From CALBPI01 sp039033995 (lineage in GTDB: Bacteria; Pseudomonadota; Gammaproteobacteria; Steroidobacterales; Woeseiaceae): a stretch of 35,647 nt of DNA. A program made the position numbers and the translations under genes. This document shows, in pieces, positions 25,701-33,469 of the stretch (position 1 is the first letter of the stretch; the number at the start of each line of letters is the position of its first letter). The stretch lies in contig JBCCBP010000038.1 of the NCBI GenBank assembly GCA_039033995.1, positions 1 through 35,647 of the forward strand, in the 5' to 3' direction. Below the pieces are notes generated by a model. It was not told the DNA's origin. It ran no database searches and saw only the letters and a program-made list of their open reading frames with translations.

Positions 25701-26830
25701 AACACAAGATCGCGGACTTCGCGGCGATCGACGTTCAGTTCATCACTAACGTTGGTTAGAACCCCTTCAGCGTCGACATGCAACAGACCAATGCTGCTAC
25801 CAAACCAGTAGTCGCCTGCGACACCGGGCAGAATCGCAAACACCTCCGGACGCACGTTGCCAACTTGTAAAGAGAAGTGTGTAAAACGATCGCCGAGATA
25901 ACGCGCGAGACCACCGCGTATCGGCACCCACAATACCCCGTCCTGATCATACAAGGGTGGCGCGGAGCCGCTGGTCGGCAGGATGGGAGTGGCCTGTGGG
26001 TCGTCGAAAGGCACCATTCCTATTTCAGTTAGTGTTACCCATTCGATGACGTCGCCGCGTATTGCAAAACTCCACACGGCGCCGGGATACACGCGATCCG
26101 TCCAAACGAGTCCTGTCTCGGTGATCCTACCAACATGTCCATTGCGATCACCGACGGCAATAAACCCGGATCTGGTGCCTACCATTCCCGTGACATTTTC
26201 ATCAATCAGCTCGAACGCAGGAGTAAGGTGCGGGCTGAACCGGTGCAAACCGCCCGGAGTCTGCAGGTATAACTCACCTGTCCCTTGAGCTGCGATCACG
26301 AGCACTTCATCCGGCGCGTCGGGCACGACCTGTAACCCTGCGTCGAGATCATTCAGGTCCAGCTGACGCAGTCCGCCTGGCTGCACGCCAACGTACAGGG
26401 TATTGCCCAATTCCAGAATCGATCGCGCCACACCGCGCGAGCCACCAACCGGTTCAAATGTGCGCGTCACTTTGCCATTTTCGAGTAGCGTAAGCCCACC
26501 CGCCGTATCGCCGGCCCAAACACGATTGCGACTATCGATCAACAGGCTCTGGATGAGGTTCTCGCGTAGCCCATTCGCCGTCGTATAGCTCTCGAAACGT
26601 TGTCCGTCAAAACGATTCAAACCGCCGAACGTAGCGACCCACAGGAACCCATCGTGATCCTGCACCACAGACAATACCGTCTTCTGGTTAAGCCCATCGG
26701 CTACCGAGTACAAACGGATCGGTGAATCAGCGGGTGCCTGCAGGTCCGCTGCAGCCATGGTCGTAATGAGTAGGCCGAATAGTAAAATGCCAATGCGCAT
26801 GCGATGTCGCCAAGCAGTCCTCAACGACAT
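22706..26830 (-). CDS. Propeller-Y_Y_Y-PAS-GGDEF-EAL sensor protein
   Basis: A 1374-residue membrane sensor predicted to make and break c-di-GMP. Order: signal sequence (residues 1-28 or from a second ATG at 26800); two-component-regulator propeller repeats (about 35-640); Y_Y_Y domain (about 650-722); membrane segment (about 725-750); coiled coil; PAS (about 805-920); GGDEF (about 930-1095); EAL (about 1110-1360). The cyclase motif GGDEF (1016-1020) is intact and an RxxD inhibitory site, REGD, lies at 1007-1010. The phosphodiesterase motif reads EVLLR (E1148), with NLS, ETE, DDFGSG, KID and QGF retained, although AEGVE is AEFVE. Both activities are therefore possible. No regulator partner is adjacent; output is likely c-di-GMP itself. 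Confidence 0.93.
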   Translation of the reverse strand: MSLRTAWRHRMRIGILLFGLLITTMAAADLQAPADSPIRLYSVADGLNQKTVLSVVQDHDGFLWVATFGGLNRFDGQRFESYTTANGLRENLIQSLLIDSRNRVWAGDTAGGLTLLENGKVTRTFEPVGGSRGVARSILELGNTLYVGVQPGGLRQLDLNDLDAGLQVVPDAPDEVLVIAAQGTGELYLQTPGGLHRFSPHLTPAFELIDENVTGMVGTRSGFIAVGDRNGHVGRITETGLVWTDRVYPGAVWSFAIRGDVIEWVTLTEIGMVPFDDPQATPILPTSGSAPPLYDQDGVLWVPIRGGLARYLGDRFTHFSLQVGNVRPEVFAILPGVAGDYWFGSSIGLLHVDAEGVLTNVSDELNVDRREVRDLVFSKDQQTLWAAQVQGPMFGIDVTGPRLTAEIGDEASLTVSLSVDQQGAVWSGSYLGTLTRRDAQTGDTREYQLGNGAAIYAMDLADDGMLWFGANYKGIYRLDTNDPNAQPEQVMTVDALGQDFFTQIVIQGEGDATELWFTSISGGVFYWSNDQFRRVLQGAALSDQTVYSIQPLPDDTLVLATSRGVYRYDPGVNQLEQYTALDGFTEIEAKVHANYFDGDKTLWIGTTGGVTKMDVSRPMEGVAIPKPMLTKRFVDDVELNGNNTRAMASDGKVQIEFTAISTRRPGGIEYSYKLYGQDDDWSKPSTNTSIGYSSLKPGDYQFDLRARLVGGDWSAPVSWTFSVPTPFWRSAWFIAFMVVSGAGLTWSVIQLRLRAIAKTNQRLREEVAERTRSIEAGRRELEQINQQLSSEIHERKLADALRADVEARFHQAYQNSPIGMALVDTDGIVYDANPRMNALFWPDVAEADHKPLTEIVKPDDRERFTEFFDRFVANGAARDANDRPHMEVDCIAENGGSRRIDFHPSAVKDPNGQLKYIVLLAQDVTDSRAMTRQLEYQANFDELTGLVNRRAFAEQLAQIADRAPGQTDAYLMFLDLDQFKIVNDTCGHAAGDALLQQVATLISSCVREGDTVARLGGDEFALIINECTQSVALQRAENVRTRIQDLEFIWDTELFRIGASIGVVPIDSAVQDLNELQQLADAACYAAKEAGRNRVHLVGGDGDAAHEHRGEMRWVQRLNHAIDHNNFRLYGQRIVSLSGGPDQPERIEVLLRMYDRAANRLIPPGAFLPAAERYGLQGRLDQWVLRNVIDVLSAQDPAEVANQEFWVNLSGATVGDASLAKDLIATVQEADLPRGAINFEITETAVIRKIDDAIELIQALRGMGCRFALDDFGSGLSSFGYLKRLNVDCLKIDGQFVRDITTDPTDRIFVKSIIDIAHTLDMRIVAEFVEDEDILQLVRTLGSDYAQGFGIHRPEPLDAMITLTTAIRNAGLLM

Positions 26831-26913
26831 CTTTAGCGGCCGACACAGCCGTCACTTGAGCCATGACGACATGCCGCAAAGCGGCGTGAGCCGCGTCGCT
26901 TAGTTTGGCTTAC

Positions 26914-27885
26914 TCAGGCTGCGCGCAATGCCGCGAGACGCTCCGATAACAAGGCTTCCAGTTTGATTTGATCCGCAACAAAGCCGCGGATGCCTTCCGC
27001 GAGTTTTTCCGTCGCCATCGCGTCTTGATTGAGCTGAAACCGAAACGCGGCTTCGTTGGCGACACTCGGCGCGGATCCAGGTGGCGCATCGCCCGGTGAG
27101 AGTTGTCGTGGCAATGCACCCTCATCAGCAGCGAGTTCTTGTAGCAGGCCTGGACTGATCGTCAAGCGGTCGCAGCCAGCCAATGCCTCGATTTCTCCGG
27201 CATTGCGGAAACTCGCGCCCATGACGACGGTACCATAGCCCCGTTGCTTGAATAAGCGGTAGATATTGCGCACGGATAGAACACCCGGATCATCGTCAGC
27301 GCGGAAGGTGCGCGCTGGGTCTTGCTGACGATGCCAATCGAGAATGCGGCCAACAAACGGGGAAATCAGGAATGCGCCTGCCTCGGCTGCTGCCACTGCC
27401 TGAACGTCGCTGAACAACAGTGTCAGATTGCACTGAATACCATCCGCCTCGAGCTGTCGCGCGGCCTGTATGCCCTCCCAGGTGGTCGCGAGCTTGATCA
27501 GCAACCGGTCGGGCGCGCGACCAAATTCGCTGTACTGCTCGACGATTCGACGCGCGCTTGCGACGCTCGCCGTCGTGTCAAATGACAACCTGGCATCGAC
27601 CTCAGTCGATATCCGTCCGGGAATAATATCGAGTATCTCGTGGCCGACTGCGACAGCAAAGCGCTCGCTTGTTCTGCGGATCGCGTCATCCTCACCGGTT
27701 GGCTGCGCTAGCGACCACTCGCACACGTCGTCGAGTAGTGCACTGTAGCGATCGAGCGCCGCTGCTTTCAGCAACAGTGACGGATTCGTCGTGGCATCCA
27801 TCGGTTTATGTTCGGCGATAGCATCGATATCACCGGAATCTGCGACAACATCTGTCATCGTCTTCAGTTGTTCTAGCTTGTTCAC
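26914..27885 (-). CDS. tal: Transaldolase (TalB type)
   Basis: Moves a dihydroxyacetone unit between sugar phosphates in the non-oxidative pentose phosphate pathway, in the cytoplasm. The 323-residue length and motifs fit the TalA/TalB class: MDATTNPSLLLKA near residue 29, Schiff-base K131 in LLIKLATTWEGIQAA, and MGASFRN. The start is a GTG with GAGGA about nine bases upstream. It lies upstream of the sensor gene with an 83-base gap holding a small GCCGCTTTGCGGC hairpin but no T-run, so read-through is possible. Confidence 0.95.
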   Translation of the reverse strand: MNKLEQLKTMTDVVADSGDIDAIAEHKPMDATTNPSLLLKAAALDRYSALLDDVCEWSLAQPTGEDDAIRRTSERFAVAVGHEILDIIPGRISTEVDARLSFDTTASVASARRIVEQYSEFGRAPDRLLIKLATTWEGIQAARQLEADGIQCNLTLLFSDVQAVAAAEAGAFLISPFVGRILDWHRQQDPARTFRADDDPGVLSVRNIYRLFKQRGYGTVVMGASFRNAGEIEALAGCDRLTISPGLLQELAADEGALPRQLSPGDAPPGSAPSVANEAAFRFQLNQDAMATEKLAEGIRGFVADQIKLEALLSERLAALRAA

Positions 27886-28080
27886 AATTCAGGGTCCTCA
27901 GCCGCGCGCGCTTGTCCCGCAAGACGCCGCTCCAGTATACGCCGATGCCCTGTTCAAGAGCCATGCGCGGACGAGCGTCGATTATGTCTTATAACTTGCC
28001 GATTTTTCGTGATAGCGGTTACAGCGCTGCAGGCAACTCCGATCTAACATTCGCAGTGGGAAAGGAATGAGAGCACCGTT

Positions 28081-28431
28081 GTGTGGTATCAGTCGGAGAA
28101 AACGCTGGCGAGTGTGCGTGCAATCGCGCTCACGCTGGCCGTGCTGAGCGCGGGATGCACGAGCCAACAATGGCGCATGGCGGGGCTCGGTGTCGGATCT
28201 GTCGTCAGTCGCTCGGTCCTGGGCGTACCCGTGCCACTGGCCGTCGACGACTTTGTCGGTGACCAGCGCGCATATAACGAACAGCAACAGCGCGAACGAT
28301 CCGCGGAGCTCAGCGAAGACTTGGAGTCTTTTCAGGCCGGTCACAACGCGCCTGCGGACGACGTCTCAGAATTGCCCATCGTGATCACTTCTGAATTGTT
28401 GTCGCCTGAGCCGGTACTGTTTGCACGCTAA
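28081..28431 (+). CDS. Small putative lipoprotein, function unknown
   Basis: A 116-residue protein with a hydrophobic N-terminus ending in LAVLSAGC (C26), a good lipobox. The mature part has a Gly-rich stretch (AGLGVGSVVSRSVLGVP) and a Gln/Glu/Arg-rich, probably helical segment (NEQQQRERSAELSEDLESF). I do not recognise the family. The GTG at 28081 is a guess: AAGGA lies 14 or more bases upstream, and a GTG at 28114 would also give a signal peptide. It converges with the DUF2341-like gene 19 bases away. Confidence 0.6.
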   Translation: MWYQSEKTLASVRAIALTLAVLSAGCTSQQWRMAGLGVGSVVSRSVLGVPVPLAVDDFVGDQRAYNEQQQRERSAELSEDLESFQAGHNAPADDVSELPIVITSELLSPEPVLFAR

Positions 28432-28450
28432 CGCTGACCAGCGCATGTTA

Positions 28451-30052
28451 CTACGGCACGCGCATTCTGAACCGCACGACGAAAAAAGTACCACCGGCGC
28501 CACCGGACGCCTGCATGCTGCCACTCGGTGCAATCTGCAGAAACCTCACCGCCGCATCAGCGCCGTTGACGTCCGCGGTCGGTACATAGTTGAAATTGAC
28601 CCCATCGACAGAGAAAGCGATGTCATCGGTCAGATCACCCAGTCCGGCAAAGTTCAATGACAAGCCGGTTGCATTCACGCCGACCCCATCTTCAAAAGCG
28701 ACCGGTCCCGCGCCAGCAACGATGTCATCCACCAGCAATTGCAGATTGGCGGGTAGCGGGTCGGTGATGCGCAACGTATCAGTATCCACTGGGCCGCTGC
28801 CATCATTTTCCACCCGTACCTCATACTCTACGATGGCGCCGGGAATCGAATAAGGGTCTGTCGAGCCATTCACCGGGTCCGAAATGCTGCGTACCGTCTT
28901 GATGACGGTGAGATCCGGGGTGGATCGGAGCTCCTGGGCACCGAGGTTTAGCACAGGCTCTGGCTCAACATAGCGACGCACCAACACATTGCGCAGGCGG
29001 GCCTGATCCTGCGCGGTCATTACAGCGACAAAGCCACGACCGGTGATGTTTTCATTGTCATCGCCAGTCGCCAGCAGATTGCCGGCGTTTGGAAAGCCGA
29101 GCGCATCCCAGGCAAGGCTATTGTCTTCGTCCCAGAAACGCAGCGACGTTGGACCACCACCGAAGGCCGCCAGCGCTTGCCGACGCCATACGTTCGGCAC
29201 GATATCGCCCGGATTCGCCGGTGGCGAAACAGCAATCTGGTTGCGTTGGCGACGCATGATCGCACCGTCGTGCGCATAGCCGTTGGCATTGTTGCACCCG
29301 GATTGGGGAAACTCACCACGGTTGGTCGTGTAGTAATGGTTCGACGTCTCGCTGCCGCCACTTCCCGACTGGATAATGCCCCGGACCAGGACACCGGTGG
29401 TCATATTGATCGGAAAACAATCGGTATGAAAAAACTCGGCTTCGATGAATACATCCCGCTCGTCGACCGCGAGTCGATAGCCACTCGTAAAATTATCGCC
29501 ATTGCGATAGGTGTAGTAGCCGGCCGGATTAAACGCGAGTGTGTTGTCCCAACCATTGCCATGAAAGTTATCGACACGGCCGCGGATATAGCTCCCGCTG
29601 CGATCGACGCTGGCGTCATCGAACCAAAGATACACATTGGTCGGGGTCAGCGGGTTCGGTGCAGGTGCGCCCGCGTTGCCATAGTAGATATAGAAATCGT
29701 CGTCAGTCGCCGATCCAGCCAGCGCTGTTGGGGAGCGAAATCGGATATCGGTTTGCCCGCTGTTGCAGCCAAGCACGTGTCGGTCCAATTCCTGCCAGAC
29801 CGTACCGTCGTAGTACGCAACACGCAAGTCATTGCAATCTGCTCGCATCTGCCCGGTACTGATCAGCGTCTGTGTGTTGAGTGCGGTGGTGCGAAGCGTG
29901 TAACCGTCGTAGCCACGATCCGGTATATTGGCACCGGTGACGACAGCGACGTTTTGCCGATACACGTAGCTGTCGTCCCACCAGCTACTGGTTACCGCAA
30001 AGGCGTTGTGGCCGAGCACGGCGACAACAATCAGTGACACTCTCCCAAGCAT
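28451..30052 (-). CDS. Secreted DUF2341/DUF11-like protein
   Basis: A 533-residue secreted protein with a short signal peptide (MLGRVSLIVVAVLGHNAFA). The N-terminal part looks like DUF2341, with DDSYVYRQNVAV, VWQELDR and the FYIYYGNAGAP strand. A lectin-like jelly-roll region may follow (about 140-370). The C-terminal part (about 385-460) matches the DUF11 repeat type (DLTVIKTVRSISDPVNG..., EYEVRVENDG, DPLPANLQL). Function unknown; such proteins are usually cell-surface or extracellular. The retropepsin-like gene lies 51 bases upstream in the same direction. The predicted start has a poor ribosome binding site. Confidence 0.72.
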   Translation of the reverse strand: MLGRVSLIVVAVLGHNAFAVTSSWWDDSYVYRQNVAVVTGANIPDRGYDGYTLRTTALNTQTLISTGQMRADCNDLRVAYYDGTVWQELDRHVLGCNSGQTDIRFRSPTALAGSATDDDFYIYYGNAGAPAPNPLTPTNVYLWFDDASVDRSGSYIRGRVDNFHGNGWDNTLAFNPAGYYTYRNGDNFTSGYRLAVDERDVFIEAEFFHTDCFPINMTTGVLVRGIIQSGSGGSETSNHYYTTNRGEFPQSGCNNANGYAHDGAIMRRQRNQIAVSPPANPGDIVPNVWRRQALAAFGGGPTSLRFWDEDNSLAWDALGFPNAGNLLATGDDNENITGRGFVAVMTAQDQARLRNVLVRRYVEPEPVLNLGAQELRSTPDLTVIKTVRSISDPVNGSTDPYSIPGAIVEYEVRVENDGSGPVDTDTLRITDPLPANLQLLVDDIVAGAGPVAFEDGVGVNATGLSLNFAGLGDLTDDIAFSVDGVNFNYVPTADVNGADAAVRFLQIAPSGSMQASGGAGGTFFVVRFRMRVP

Positions 30053-30103
30053 GTAGCCACGTTAAGCAACCCGCTTGCAAAAAGCAAAGCGGCAACAGCG
30101 CAG

Positions 30104-30589
30104 CTAGTCAGAAGTGATCGTCGTCTCGCAAGCACTGAAGCGGAGGCTCGGCTCCTGAAAATCAATGCCGAGTGTGCCGAGCCGACGAAGCGCACTGAGA
30201 CCAATAATCGGACGGTCCGCGTCGGGCAACACGACCACCTCAACATCATGCAGCGTGCACGCGTGCCCTACGTGCAGCGCACTCAGCGTATGAACCGGGA
30301 CCACGATAGTACTGCCGTCGGCTGTGGCACCGCGGACATGCTGGATTGGGTCTTTACTGACGGCCTTGGCAATCTGCCGAGCCATGCGTTCTGAGATCAC
30401 CACAAAGCTGGACCCGGTGTCGAGCAATAAGGCGACAGAAACGGGGTGAGCGCCGATTCTGACATCTATCGTCAGCGCGCCACTCGCCTGGCGCTGCAGA
30501 GGTATGGACGGATAGTCCGAGGACGAGACGCTGTGAGGCTCACTGCCGAGCAGCGACACCGCCATCAGTAATCCAAAAATTCGTCGCAA
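30104..30589 (-). CDS. Retropepsin-like aspartic protease, exported
   Basis: A 161-residue clan AA aspartic protease-like protein with a short hydrophobic leader (RRIFGLLMAVSLLG). The catalytic motif DTGSS contains D57, followed later by IIGLSALRRLG, which fits the second family motif. Family members act as homodimers. The start codon appears to be TTG at 30589 with no clear ribosome binding site; an internal ATG at 30565 would lose the leader. It lies 51 bases before the secreted DUF2341/DUF11-like gene and may share its transcript. Confidence 0.72.
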   Translation of the reverse strand: MRRIFGLLMAVSLLGSEPHSVSSSDYPSIPLQRQASGALTIDVRIGAHPVSVALLLDTGSSFVVISERMARQIAKAVSKDPIQHVRGATADGSTIVVPVHTLSALHVGHACTLHDVEVVVLPDADRPIIGLSALRRLGTLGIDFQEPSLRFSACETTITSD

Positions 30590-30687
30590 CGCTAGTCATT
30601 CCCGTGTCACCGCACTCAAGATCGGCCTCGAAATAGACACAGCAATATCCGCGCCAGAGAAAACGCGCTGCAAGTCGCTGTTTTTTT

Positions 30688-30693
30688 GTTATA
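30688..30693 (-). promoter_or_regulatory. Weak -10 candidate for the protease gene
   Basis: The minus strand reads TATAAC (30693-30688), about 100 bases before the TTG at 30589. The 17-base-spaced -35 would be GCTTTG, a poor match, so support is slight. Confidence 0.2.
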
Positions 30694-30753
30694 GATGCGC
30701 GAAAAGGATGCAAAGCAAGCCTTTTCTGCGGGCAAATGCGAGGTTCGCCGCGC

Positions 30754-30759
30754 TATAAT
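30754..30759 (+). promoter_or_regulatory. Consensus -10 box for the 30856 gene
   Basis: Perfect TATAAT at 30754-30759 with a predicted start near 30766 and a leader of about 90 bases. No good -35 lies at the expected distance, so activation by a regulator or an AT-poor promoter type is possible. An AAAAGG/CCTTTT inverted repeat lies upstream (about 30704-30725). Confidence 0.45.
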
Positions 30760-30855
30760 GGTGCATCGTAGTAGTGTGACAAATGGCAGACCAGCCGCCG
30801 GATTGGGTGGCTACACTGGCATCAAGCTCACTGACAAGGACAACAGGAGATAGTC

Positions 30856-31245
30856 ATGACACCGATCAAACAACAAGGCATTTTCTGGGTAGCACTCTCG
30901 GCAATCGTTCTTATGTTCGGGACAAGTGCACAGGCGGATACCAATAACGCCGAGCCTGTCGTTACAGAGCAGAAAACTGACTTCAGCGGTAAGCCGCCGT
31001 TCAAGCGGACGCGCGTTAAGACCACCTTGGAAACACCAACCTCCGCAAGTGCTGAACGTGCAGCGACTCACCGTGTCGGCGCACCCGGCAAGAGTCGCCT
31101 GCACACTCGCGCTGCACGGTCTGACCTGGCGACGGCCTCTCTGGCTCGCTTCGAGGCGATAGAAACAGTCGAGCAGCCGCGCCAGAATCGACGTCGGATT
31201 GGTCCGCCGGGAAAACAAAATCCATCATTGCAAAGTCATCGGTAG
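30856..31245 (+). CDS. Small secreted basic protein, function unknown
   Basis: A 129-residue protein with a clear signal peptide (MTPIKQQGIFWVALSAIVLM, cleaved near SAQA-DT). The mature part is rich in Arg, Lys, Ala, Thr and Pro and has no recognised domain; it is probably disordered and basic. AGGAG lies six bases before the ATG, one of the best sites in the window, and a consensus -10 box lies upstream. The DUF4437-like gene follows almost directly, so they are probably coexpressed. Confidence 0.65.
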   Translation: MTPIKQQGIFWVALSAIVLMFGTSAQADTNNAEPVVTEQKTDFSGKPPFKRTRVKTTLETPTSASAERAATHRVGAPGKSRLHTRAARSDLATASLARFEAIETVEQPRQNRRRIGPPGKQNPSLQSHR

Positions 31246-31248
31246 CAC

Positions 31249-32160
31249 GTGGAACACGGCAAAAGCCCGGCATGGCATCGTGGACAACCCCTATTGAAGC
31301 CCAGATCCGTCATCGGGTTTTTTGCAGTCGTTTTTCTGGGACAGCTAACTGCTTACGCTAGTGGATCAGACAGCGCGGTTAAGGATAACCATCGCGAGCT
31401 GACGTTTGTGCCGCTCAATCCGGCGCGTGGCGATGCTGCGCCACAAGCCGGGGTCTTATGGGGCAATATTCGGGCGAACGTGTGGAGCGGCGCGATCATC
31501 AAGTTTCGCGATGGTTTCCAGTCACCCCCCCATATTCACAACGTCACGTATCGCGGGGTCGTCATCGATGGTCAGGTCCACAACGATGACCCTGTGGCCG
31601 CGAAACAATGGCTCGGCCCTGGCGCCTACTGGAGCCAGGTGGCTGGGGAAGCACATATCACTGCCGCAAAACCCGGCGCTTCGGCCACGGTGTTTCTGGA
31701 AATACTCTCCGGTCCCTACCTCGTGAAACCGACGGACGACGCGTTCGACACCGGTGAGCAGTCCGTTAACGTGGCCTATGACAACCTGGTTTGGGTCACT
31801 GCCAGCGGCTCACTGGCAGACAGCAATGCCCGATCAGCGCGCACGTATCTCTGGCAACAAGGCGCACACAGCGGCAGTTTATTGCGGCTCGCTGCAGGGG
31901 CATCCGTGAGCGTACAAGCGGATGCCCCGTTACGATTGGTCGGCATTCGTGGCGAACTGTCAGTTCGCGCTGCCGCACAACCAGCAAAACCGCTCCACCG
32001 CGCGCGATATCAACAACTGCCAGCAGCGGACATCCACGACTTGCAGTGTCATGGTGCGACGGTTTGTTTGTCGTACATCAGCGCACTCGGGACTTATCGG
32101 TTTGTGCCTGACACTCAGACACAGCGTGAGGATTCGAATCCCTTAGCTACGTCGAATTAA
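31249..32160 (+). CDS. Exported DUF4437 (cupin-like) protein
   Basis: A protein of up to 303 residues with DUF4437-like features: GVLWGNIRANVWSGAIIKFR, the metal-binding type SPPHIHNVTYRGVVIDG, and GAYWSQVAGEAHITAA. A cupin fold with a bound metal is likely; no activity is assigned. Two starts are possible. The GTG at 31249 follows the previous stop by three bases. A TTG at 31294 would begin directly at a signal peptide (KPRSVIGFFAVVFLGQLTAYA) and has a GTGGA upstream. The second fits export better. It overlaps the convergent membrane protein gene by 18 bases. Confidence 0.78.
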   Translation: MEHGKSPAWHRGQPLLKPRSVIGFFAVVFLGQLTAYASGSDSAVKDNHRELTFVPLNPARGDAAPQAGVLWGNIRANVWSGAIIKFRDGFQSPPHIHNVTYRGVVIDGQVHNDDPVAAKQWLGPGAYWSQVAGEAHITAAKPGASATVFLEILSGPYLVKPTDDAFDTGEQSVNVAYDNLVWVTASGSLADSNARSARTYLWQQGAHSGSLLRLAAGASVSVQADAPLRLVGIRGELSVRAAAQPAKPLHRARYQQLPAADIHDLQCHGATVCLSYISALGTYRFVPDTQTQREDSNPLATSN

Positions 32161-32577
32161 AGCCCACCAGGAAAACCAGACTGCGAACAGACTCAGCAGC
32201 AGGAAAACGATTTCCAGCATCACCTGAGAACGTCGAATAACGCTTGCGACATCAGCGAGAAAGAAGCCACGAAACATGATCGCGATGGTGCACAAGCCTG
32301 ACAGCGCGTAGACATGGAACGACCACGTCTGTTGCAACAGCAGGCCGACTCCACCACACAATCGGGTGACGGCGGTCACCAGCGTCAGGCCAACCACCCA
32401 ATCGGGAATCCGATTGATGTAGTCAGCATAAGCCTGCGTGATTCGGCCATCCACTACCAACGCATGCCAGTGTGACGGTGACGCCACGAAGAACGTGAAG
32501 ACAACGAGTCCCAGATAGGCGAGACCCCATACCGCCAAAGCCAGCGCGATCGGCCAAAACAAATTGGGGCTCAGCAT
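32143..32577 (-). CDS. Four-helix integral membrane protein, function unknown
   Basis: A 144-residue protein with about four hydrophobic segments (roughly 8-30, 60-80, 85-105 and 118-140) and a short polar loop (32-58). No family recognised. It is the last of three minus-strand genes (33291 to 32143) with 16 bases between it and the preceding one, so they are probably one operon. Confidence 0.7.
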   Translation of the reverse strand: MLSPNLFWPIALALAVWGLAYLGLVVFTFFVASPSHWHALVVDGRITQAYADYINRIPDWVVGLTLVTAVTRLCGGVGLLLQQTWSFHVYALSGLCTIAIMFRGFFLADVASVIRRSQVMLEIVFLLLSLFAVWFSWWALIRRS

Positions 32578-32593
32578 GACTCGGTCTGGGCCA

Positions 32594-32929
32594 TTATGCC
32601 TTCAACGCGCTGTATGAACTCGCCACCAACGCCTTCAATGCATCCCACGGCACATCGTCCGGCTTTTTGAAATTGAAGCACGATTTGCCTTGCATACGCT
32701 TACGTAACTCGTCGGGAATGTCGTCGAGCAATTCTGGATGACAGTACACAGGCATCAGATGAACGCTGATGTAGTTTTTCTTGATTTGGACGGCACCAAA
32801 CATGGTGGGCTTATCGGCCGATTGTGTCTCCTCAAGATAGAAGTTGGTCGGTGTATCTGTCTTGACGATCATGTCCTTCGCATAGGGTCGGAACAGTGCC
32901 TTCAGCTTCTTAAACAGTGCTTCCGTCAT
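32594..32929 (-). CDS. DUF1801-like small cytoplasmic protein
   Basis: A 111-residue protein starting at the ATG at 32929, preceded by AGGTGG. The pattern IKKNYISVHLMP, then a C-terminal FNFKKPDDVPWDALKALV, resembles the DUF1801/YdhG type, but the match is not certain. Its ATG overlaps the stop of the upstream membrane protein gene by four bases (ATGA), a sign of coupled translation. Role unknown. Confidence 0.65.
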   Translation of the reverse strand: MTEALFKKLKALFRPYAKDMIVKTDTPTNFYLEETQSADKPTMFGAVQIKKNYISVHLMPVYCHPELLDDIPDELRKRMQGKSCFNFKKPDDVPWDALKALVASSYSALKA

Positions 32930-33291
32930 CGTGCCACCTGCTGCGAGTGCGGTGCGGCGGGCGCGACTTTTGAAGCGCCGAACGCGCCCAGTCCAAGCAA
33001 TACAGATGCGACCGGTACAAACCAGGCAGGATGTGCAAAGGAGAATACGTTGACCAGTGATAATCCGGCCAAAACAATCGCGATTAACCAAACGAGATGA
33101 CGGCGGCGTGTTACGAGCGTCGAAACAACACCGCCTACGAATCCCGCTAGGCCAAGCCCAATGGCCGCAACGATGAACACCGCCTCGCCTTCCGCGACTG
33201 CGTGACCGATTTGCTCTACCACGGCGATGCTGAGGCCGCCCGCGAAGATACCAGCCAGCAACCCTAATGCAATTCTGACTCCTGTTGGCAT
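32926..33291 (-). CDS. Small integral membrane protein, function unknown
   Basis: A 121-residue protein with about four membrane segments and a short basic loop (TRRRH). The ATG at 33291 has GGGGA six bases upstream; the frame continues upstream but that part does not look coding. No family recognised. First gene of the 33291-32143 cluster. Confidence 0.65.
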   Translation of the reverse strand: MPTGVRIALGLLAGIFAGGLSIAVVEQIGHAVAEGEAVFIVAAIGLGLAGFVGGVVSTLVTRRRHLVWLIAIVLAGLSLVNVFSFAHPAWFVPVASVLLGLGAFGASKVAPAAPHSQQVAR

Positions 33292-33469
33292 GTCTTGTCC
33301 CCTGTTGTTAACGACGTGCGGGCACGATACCGAACCGTTCGCTCGTTTCCTGCCAGGCAAGCGGATGGCATTGTTCATTGCAGAAATCCGGCTAGCGATC
33401 GTAAACCTGAATGGCCATTTGGTCGCGTGTGCTCCCGTCTGCCACCGTAATGTGTGCAATCGCTGACAA

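Noticed and set aside
26871..26884. GCCGCTTTGCGGC hairpin as a terminator of the transaldolase gene
   Set aside because: No T-run on the minus strand after the stem.
28067..28147. Short open frame from the ATG after AAAGGA
   Set aside because: It stops after about 26 residues, is Arg/Trp rich with no pattern, while the overlapping frame has a lipobox.
29177..30037. 286-residue plus-strand open frame
   Set aside because: Antisense to the DUF2341/DUF11-like gene; no ribosome site or domain.
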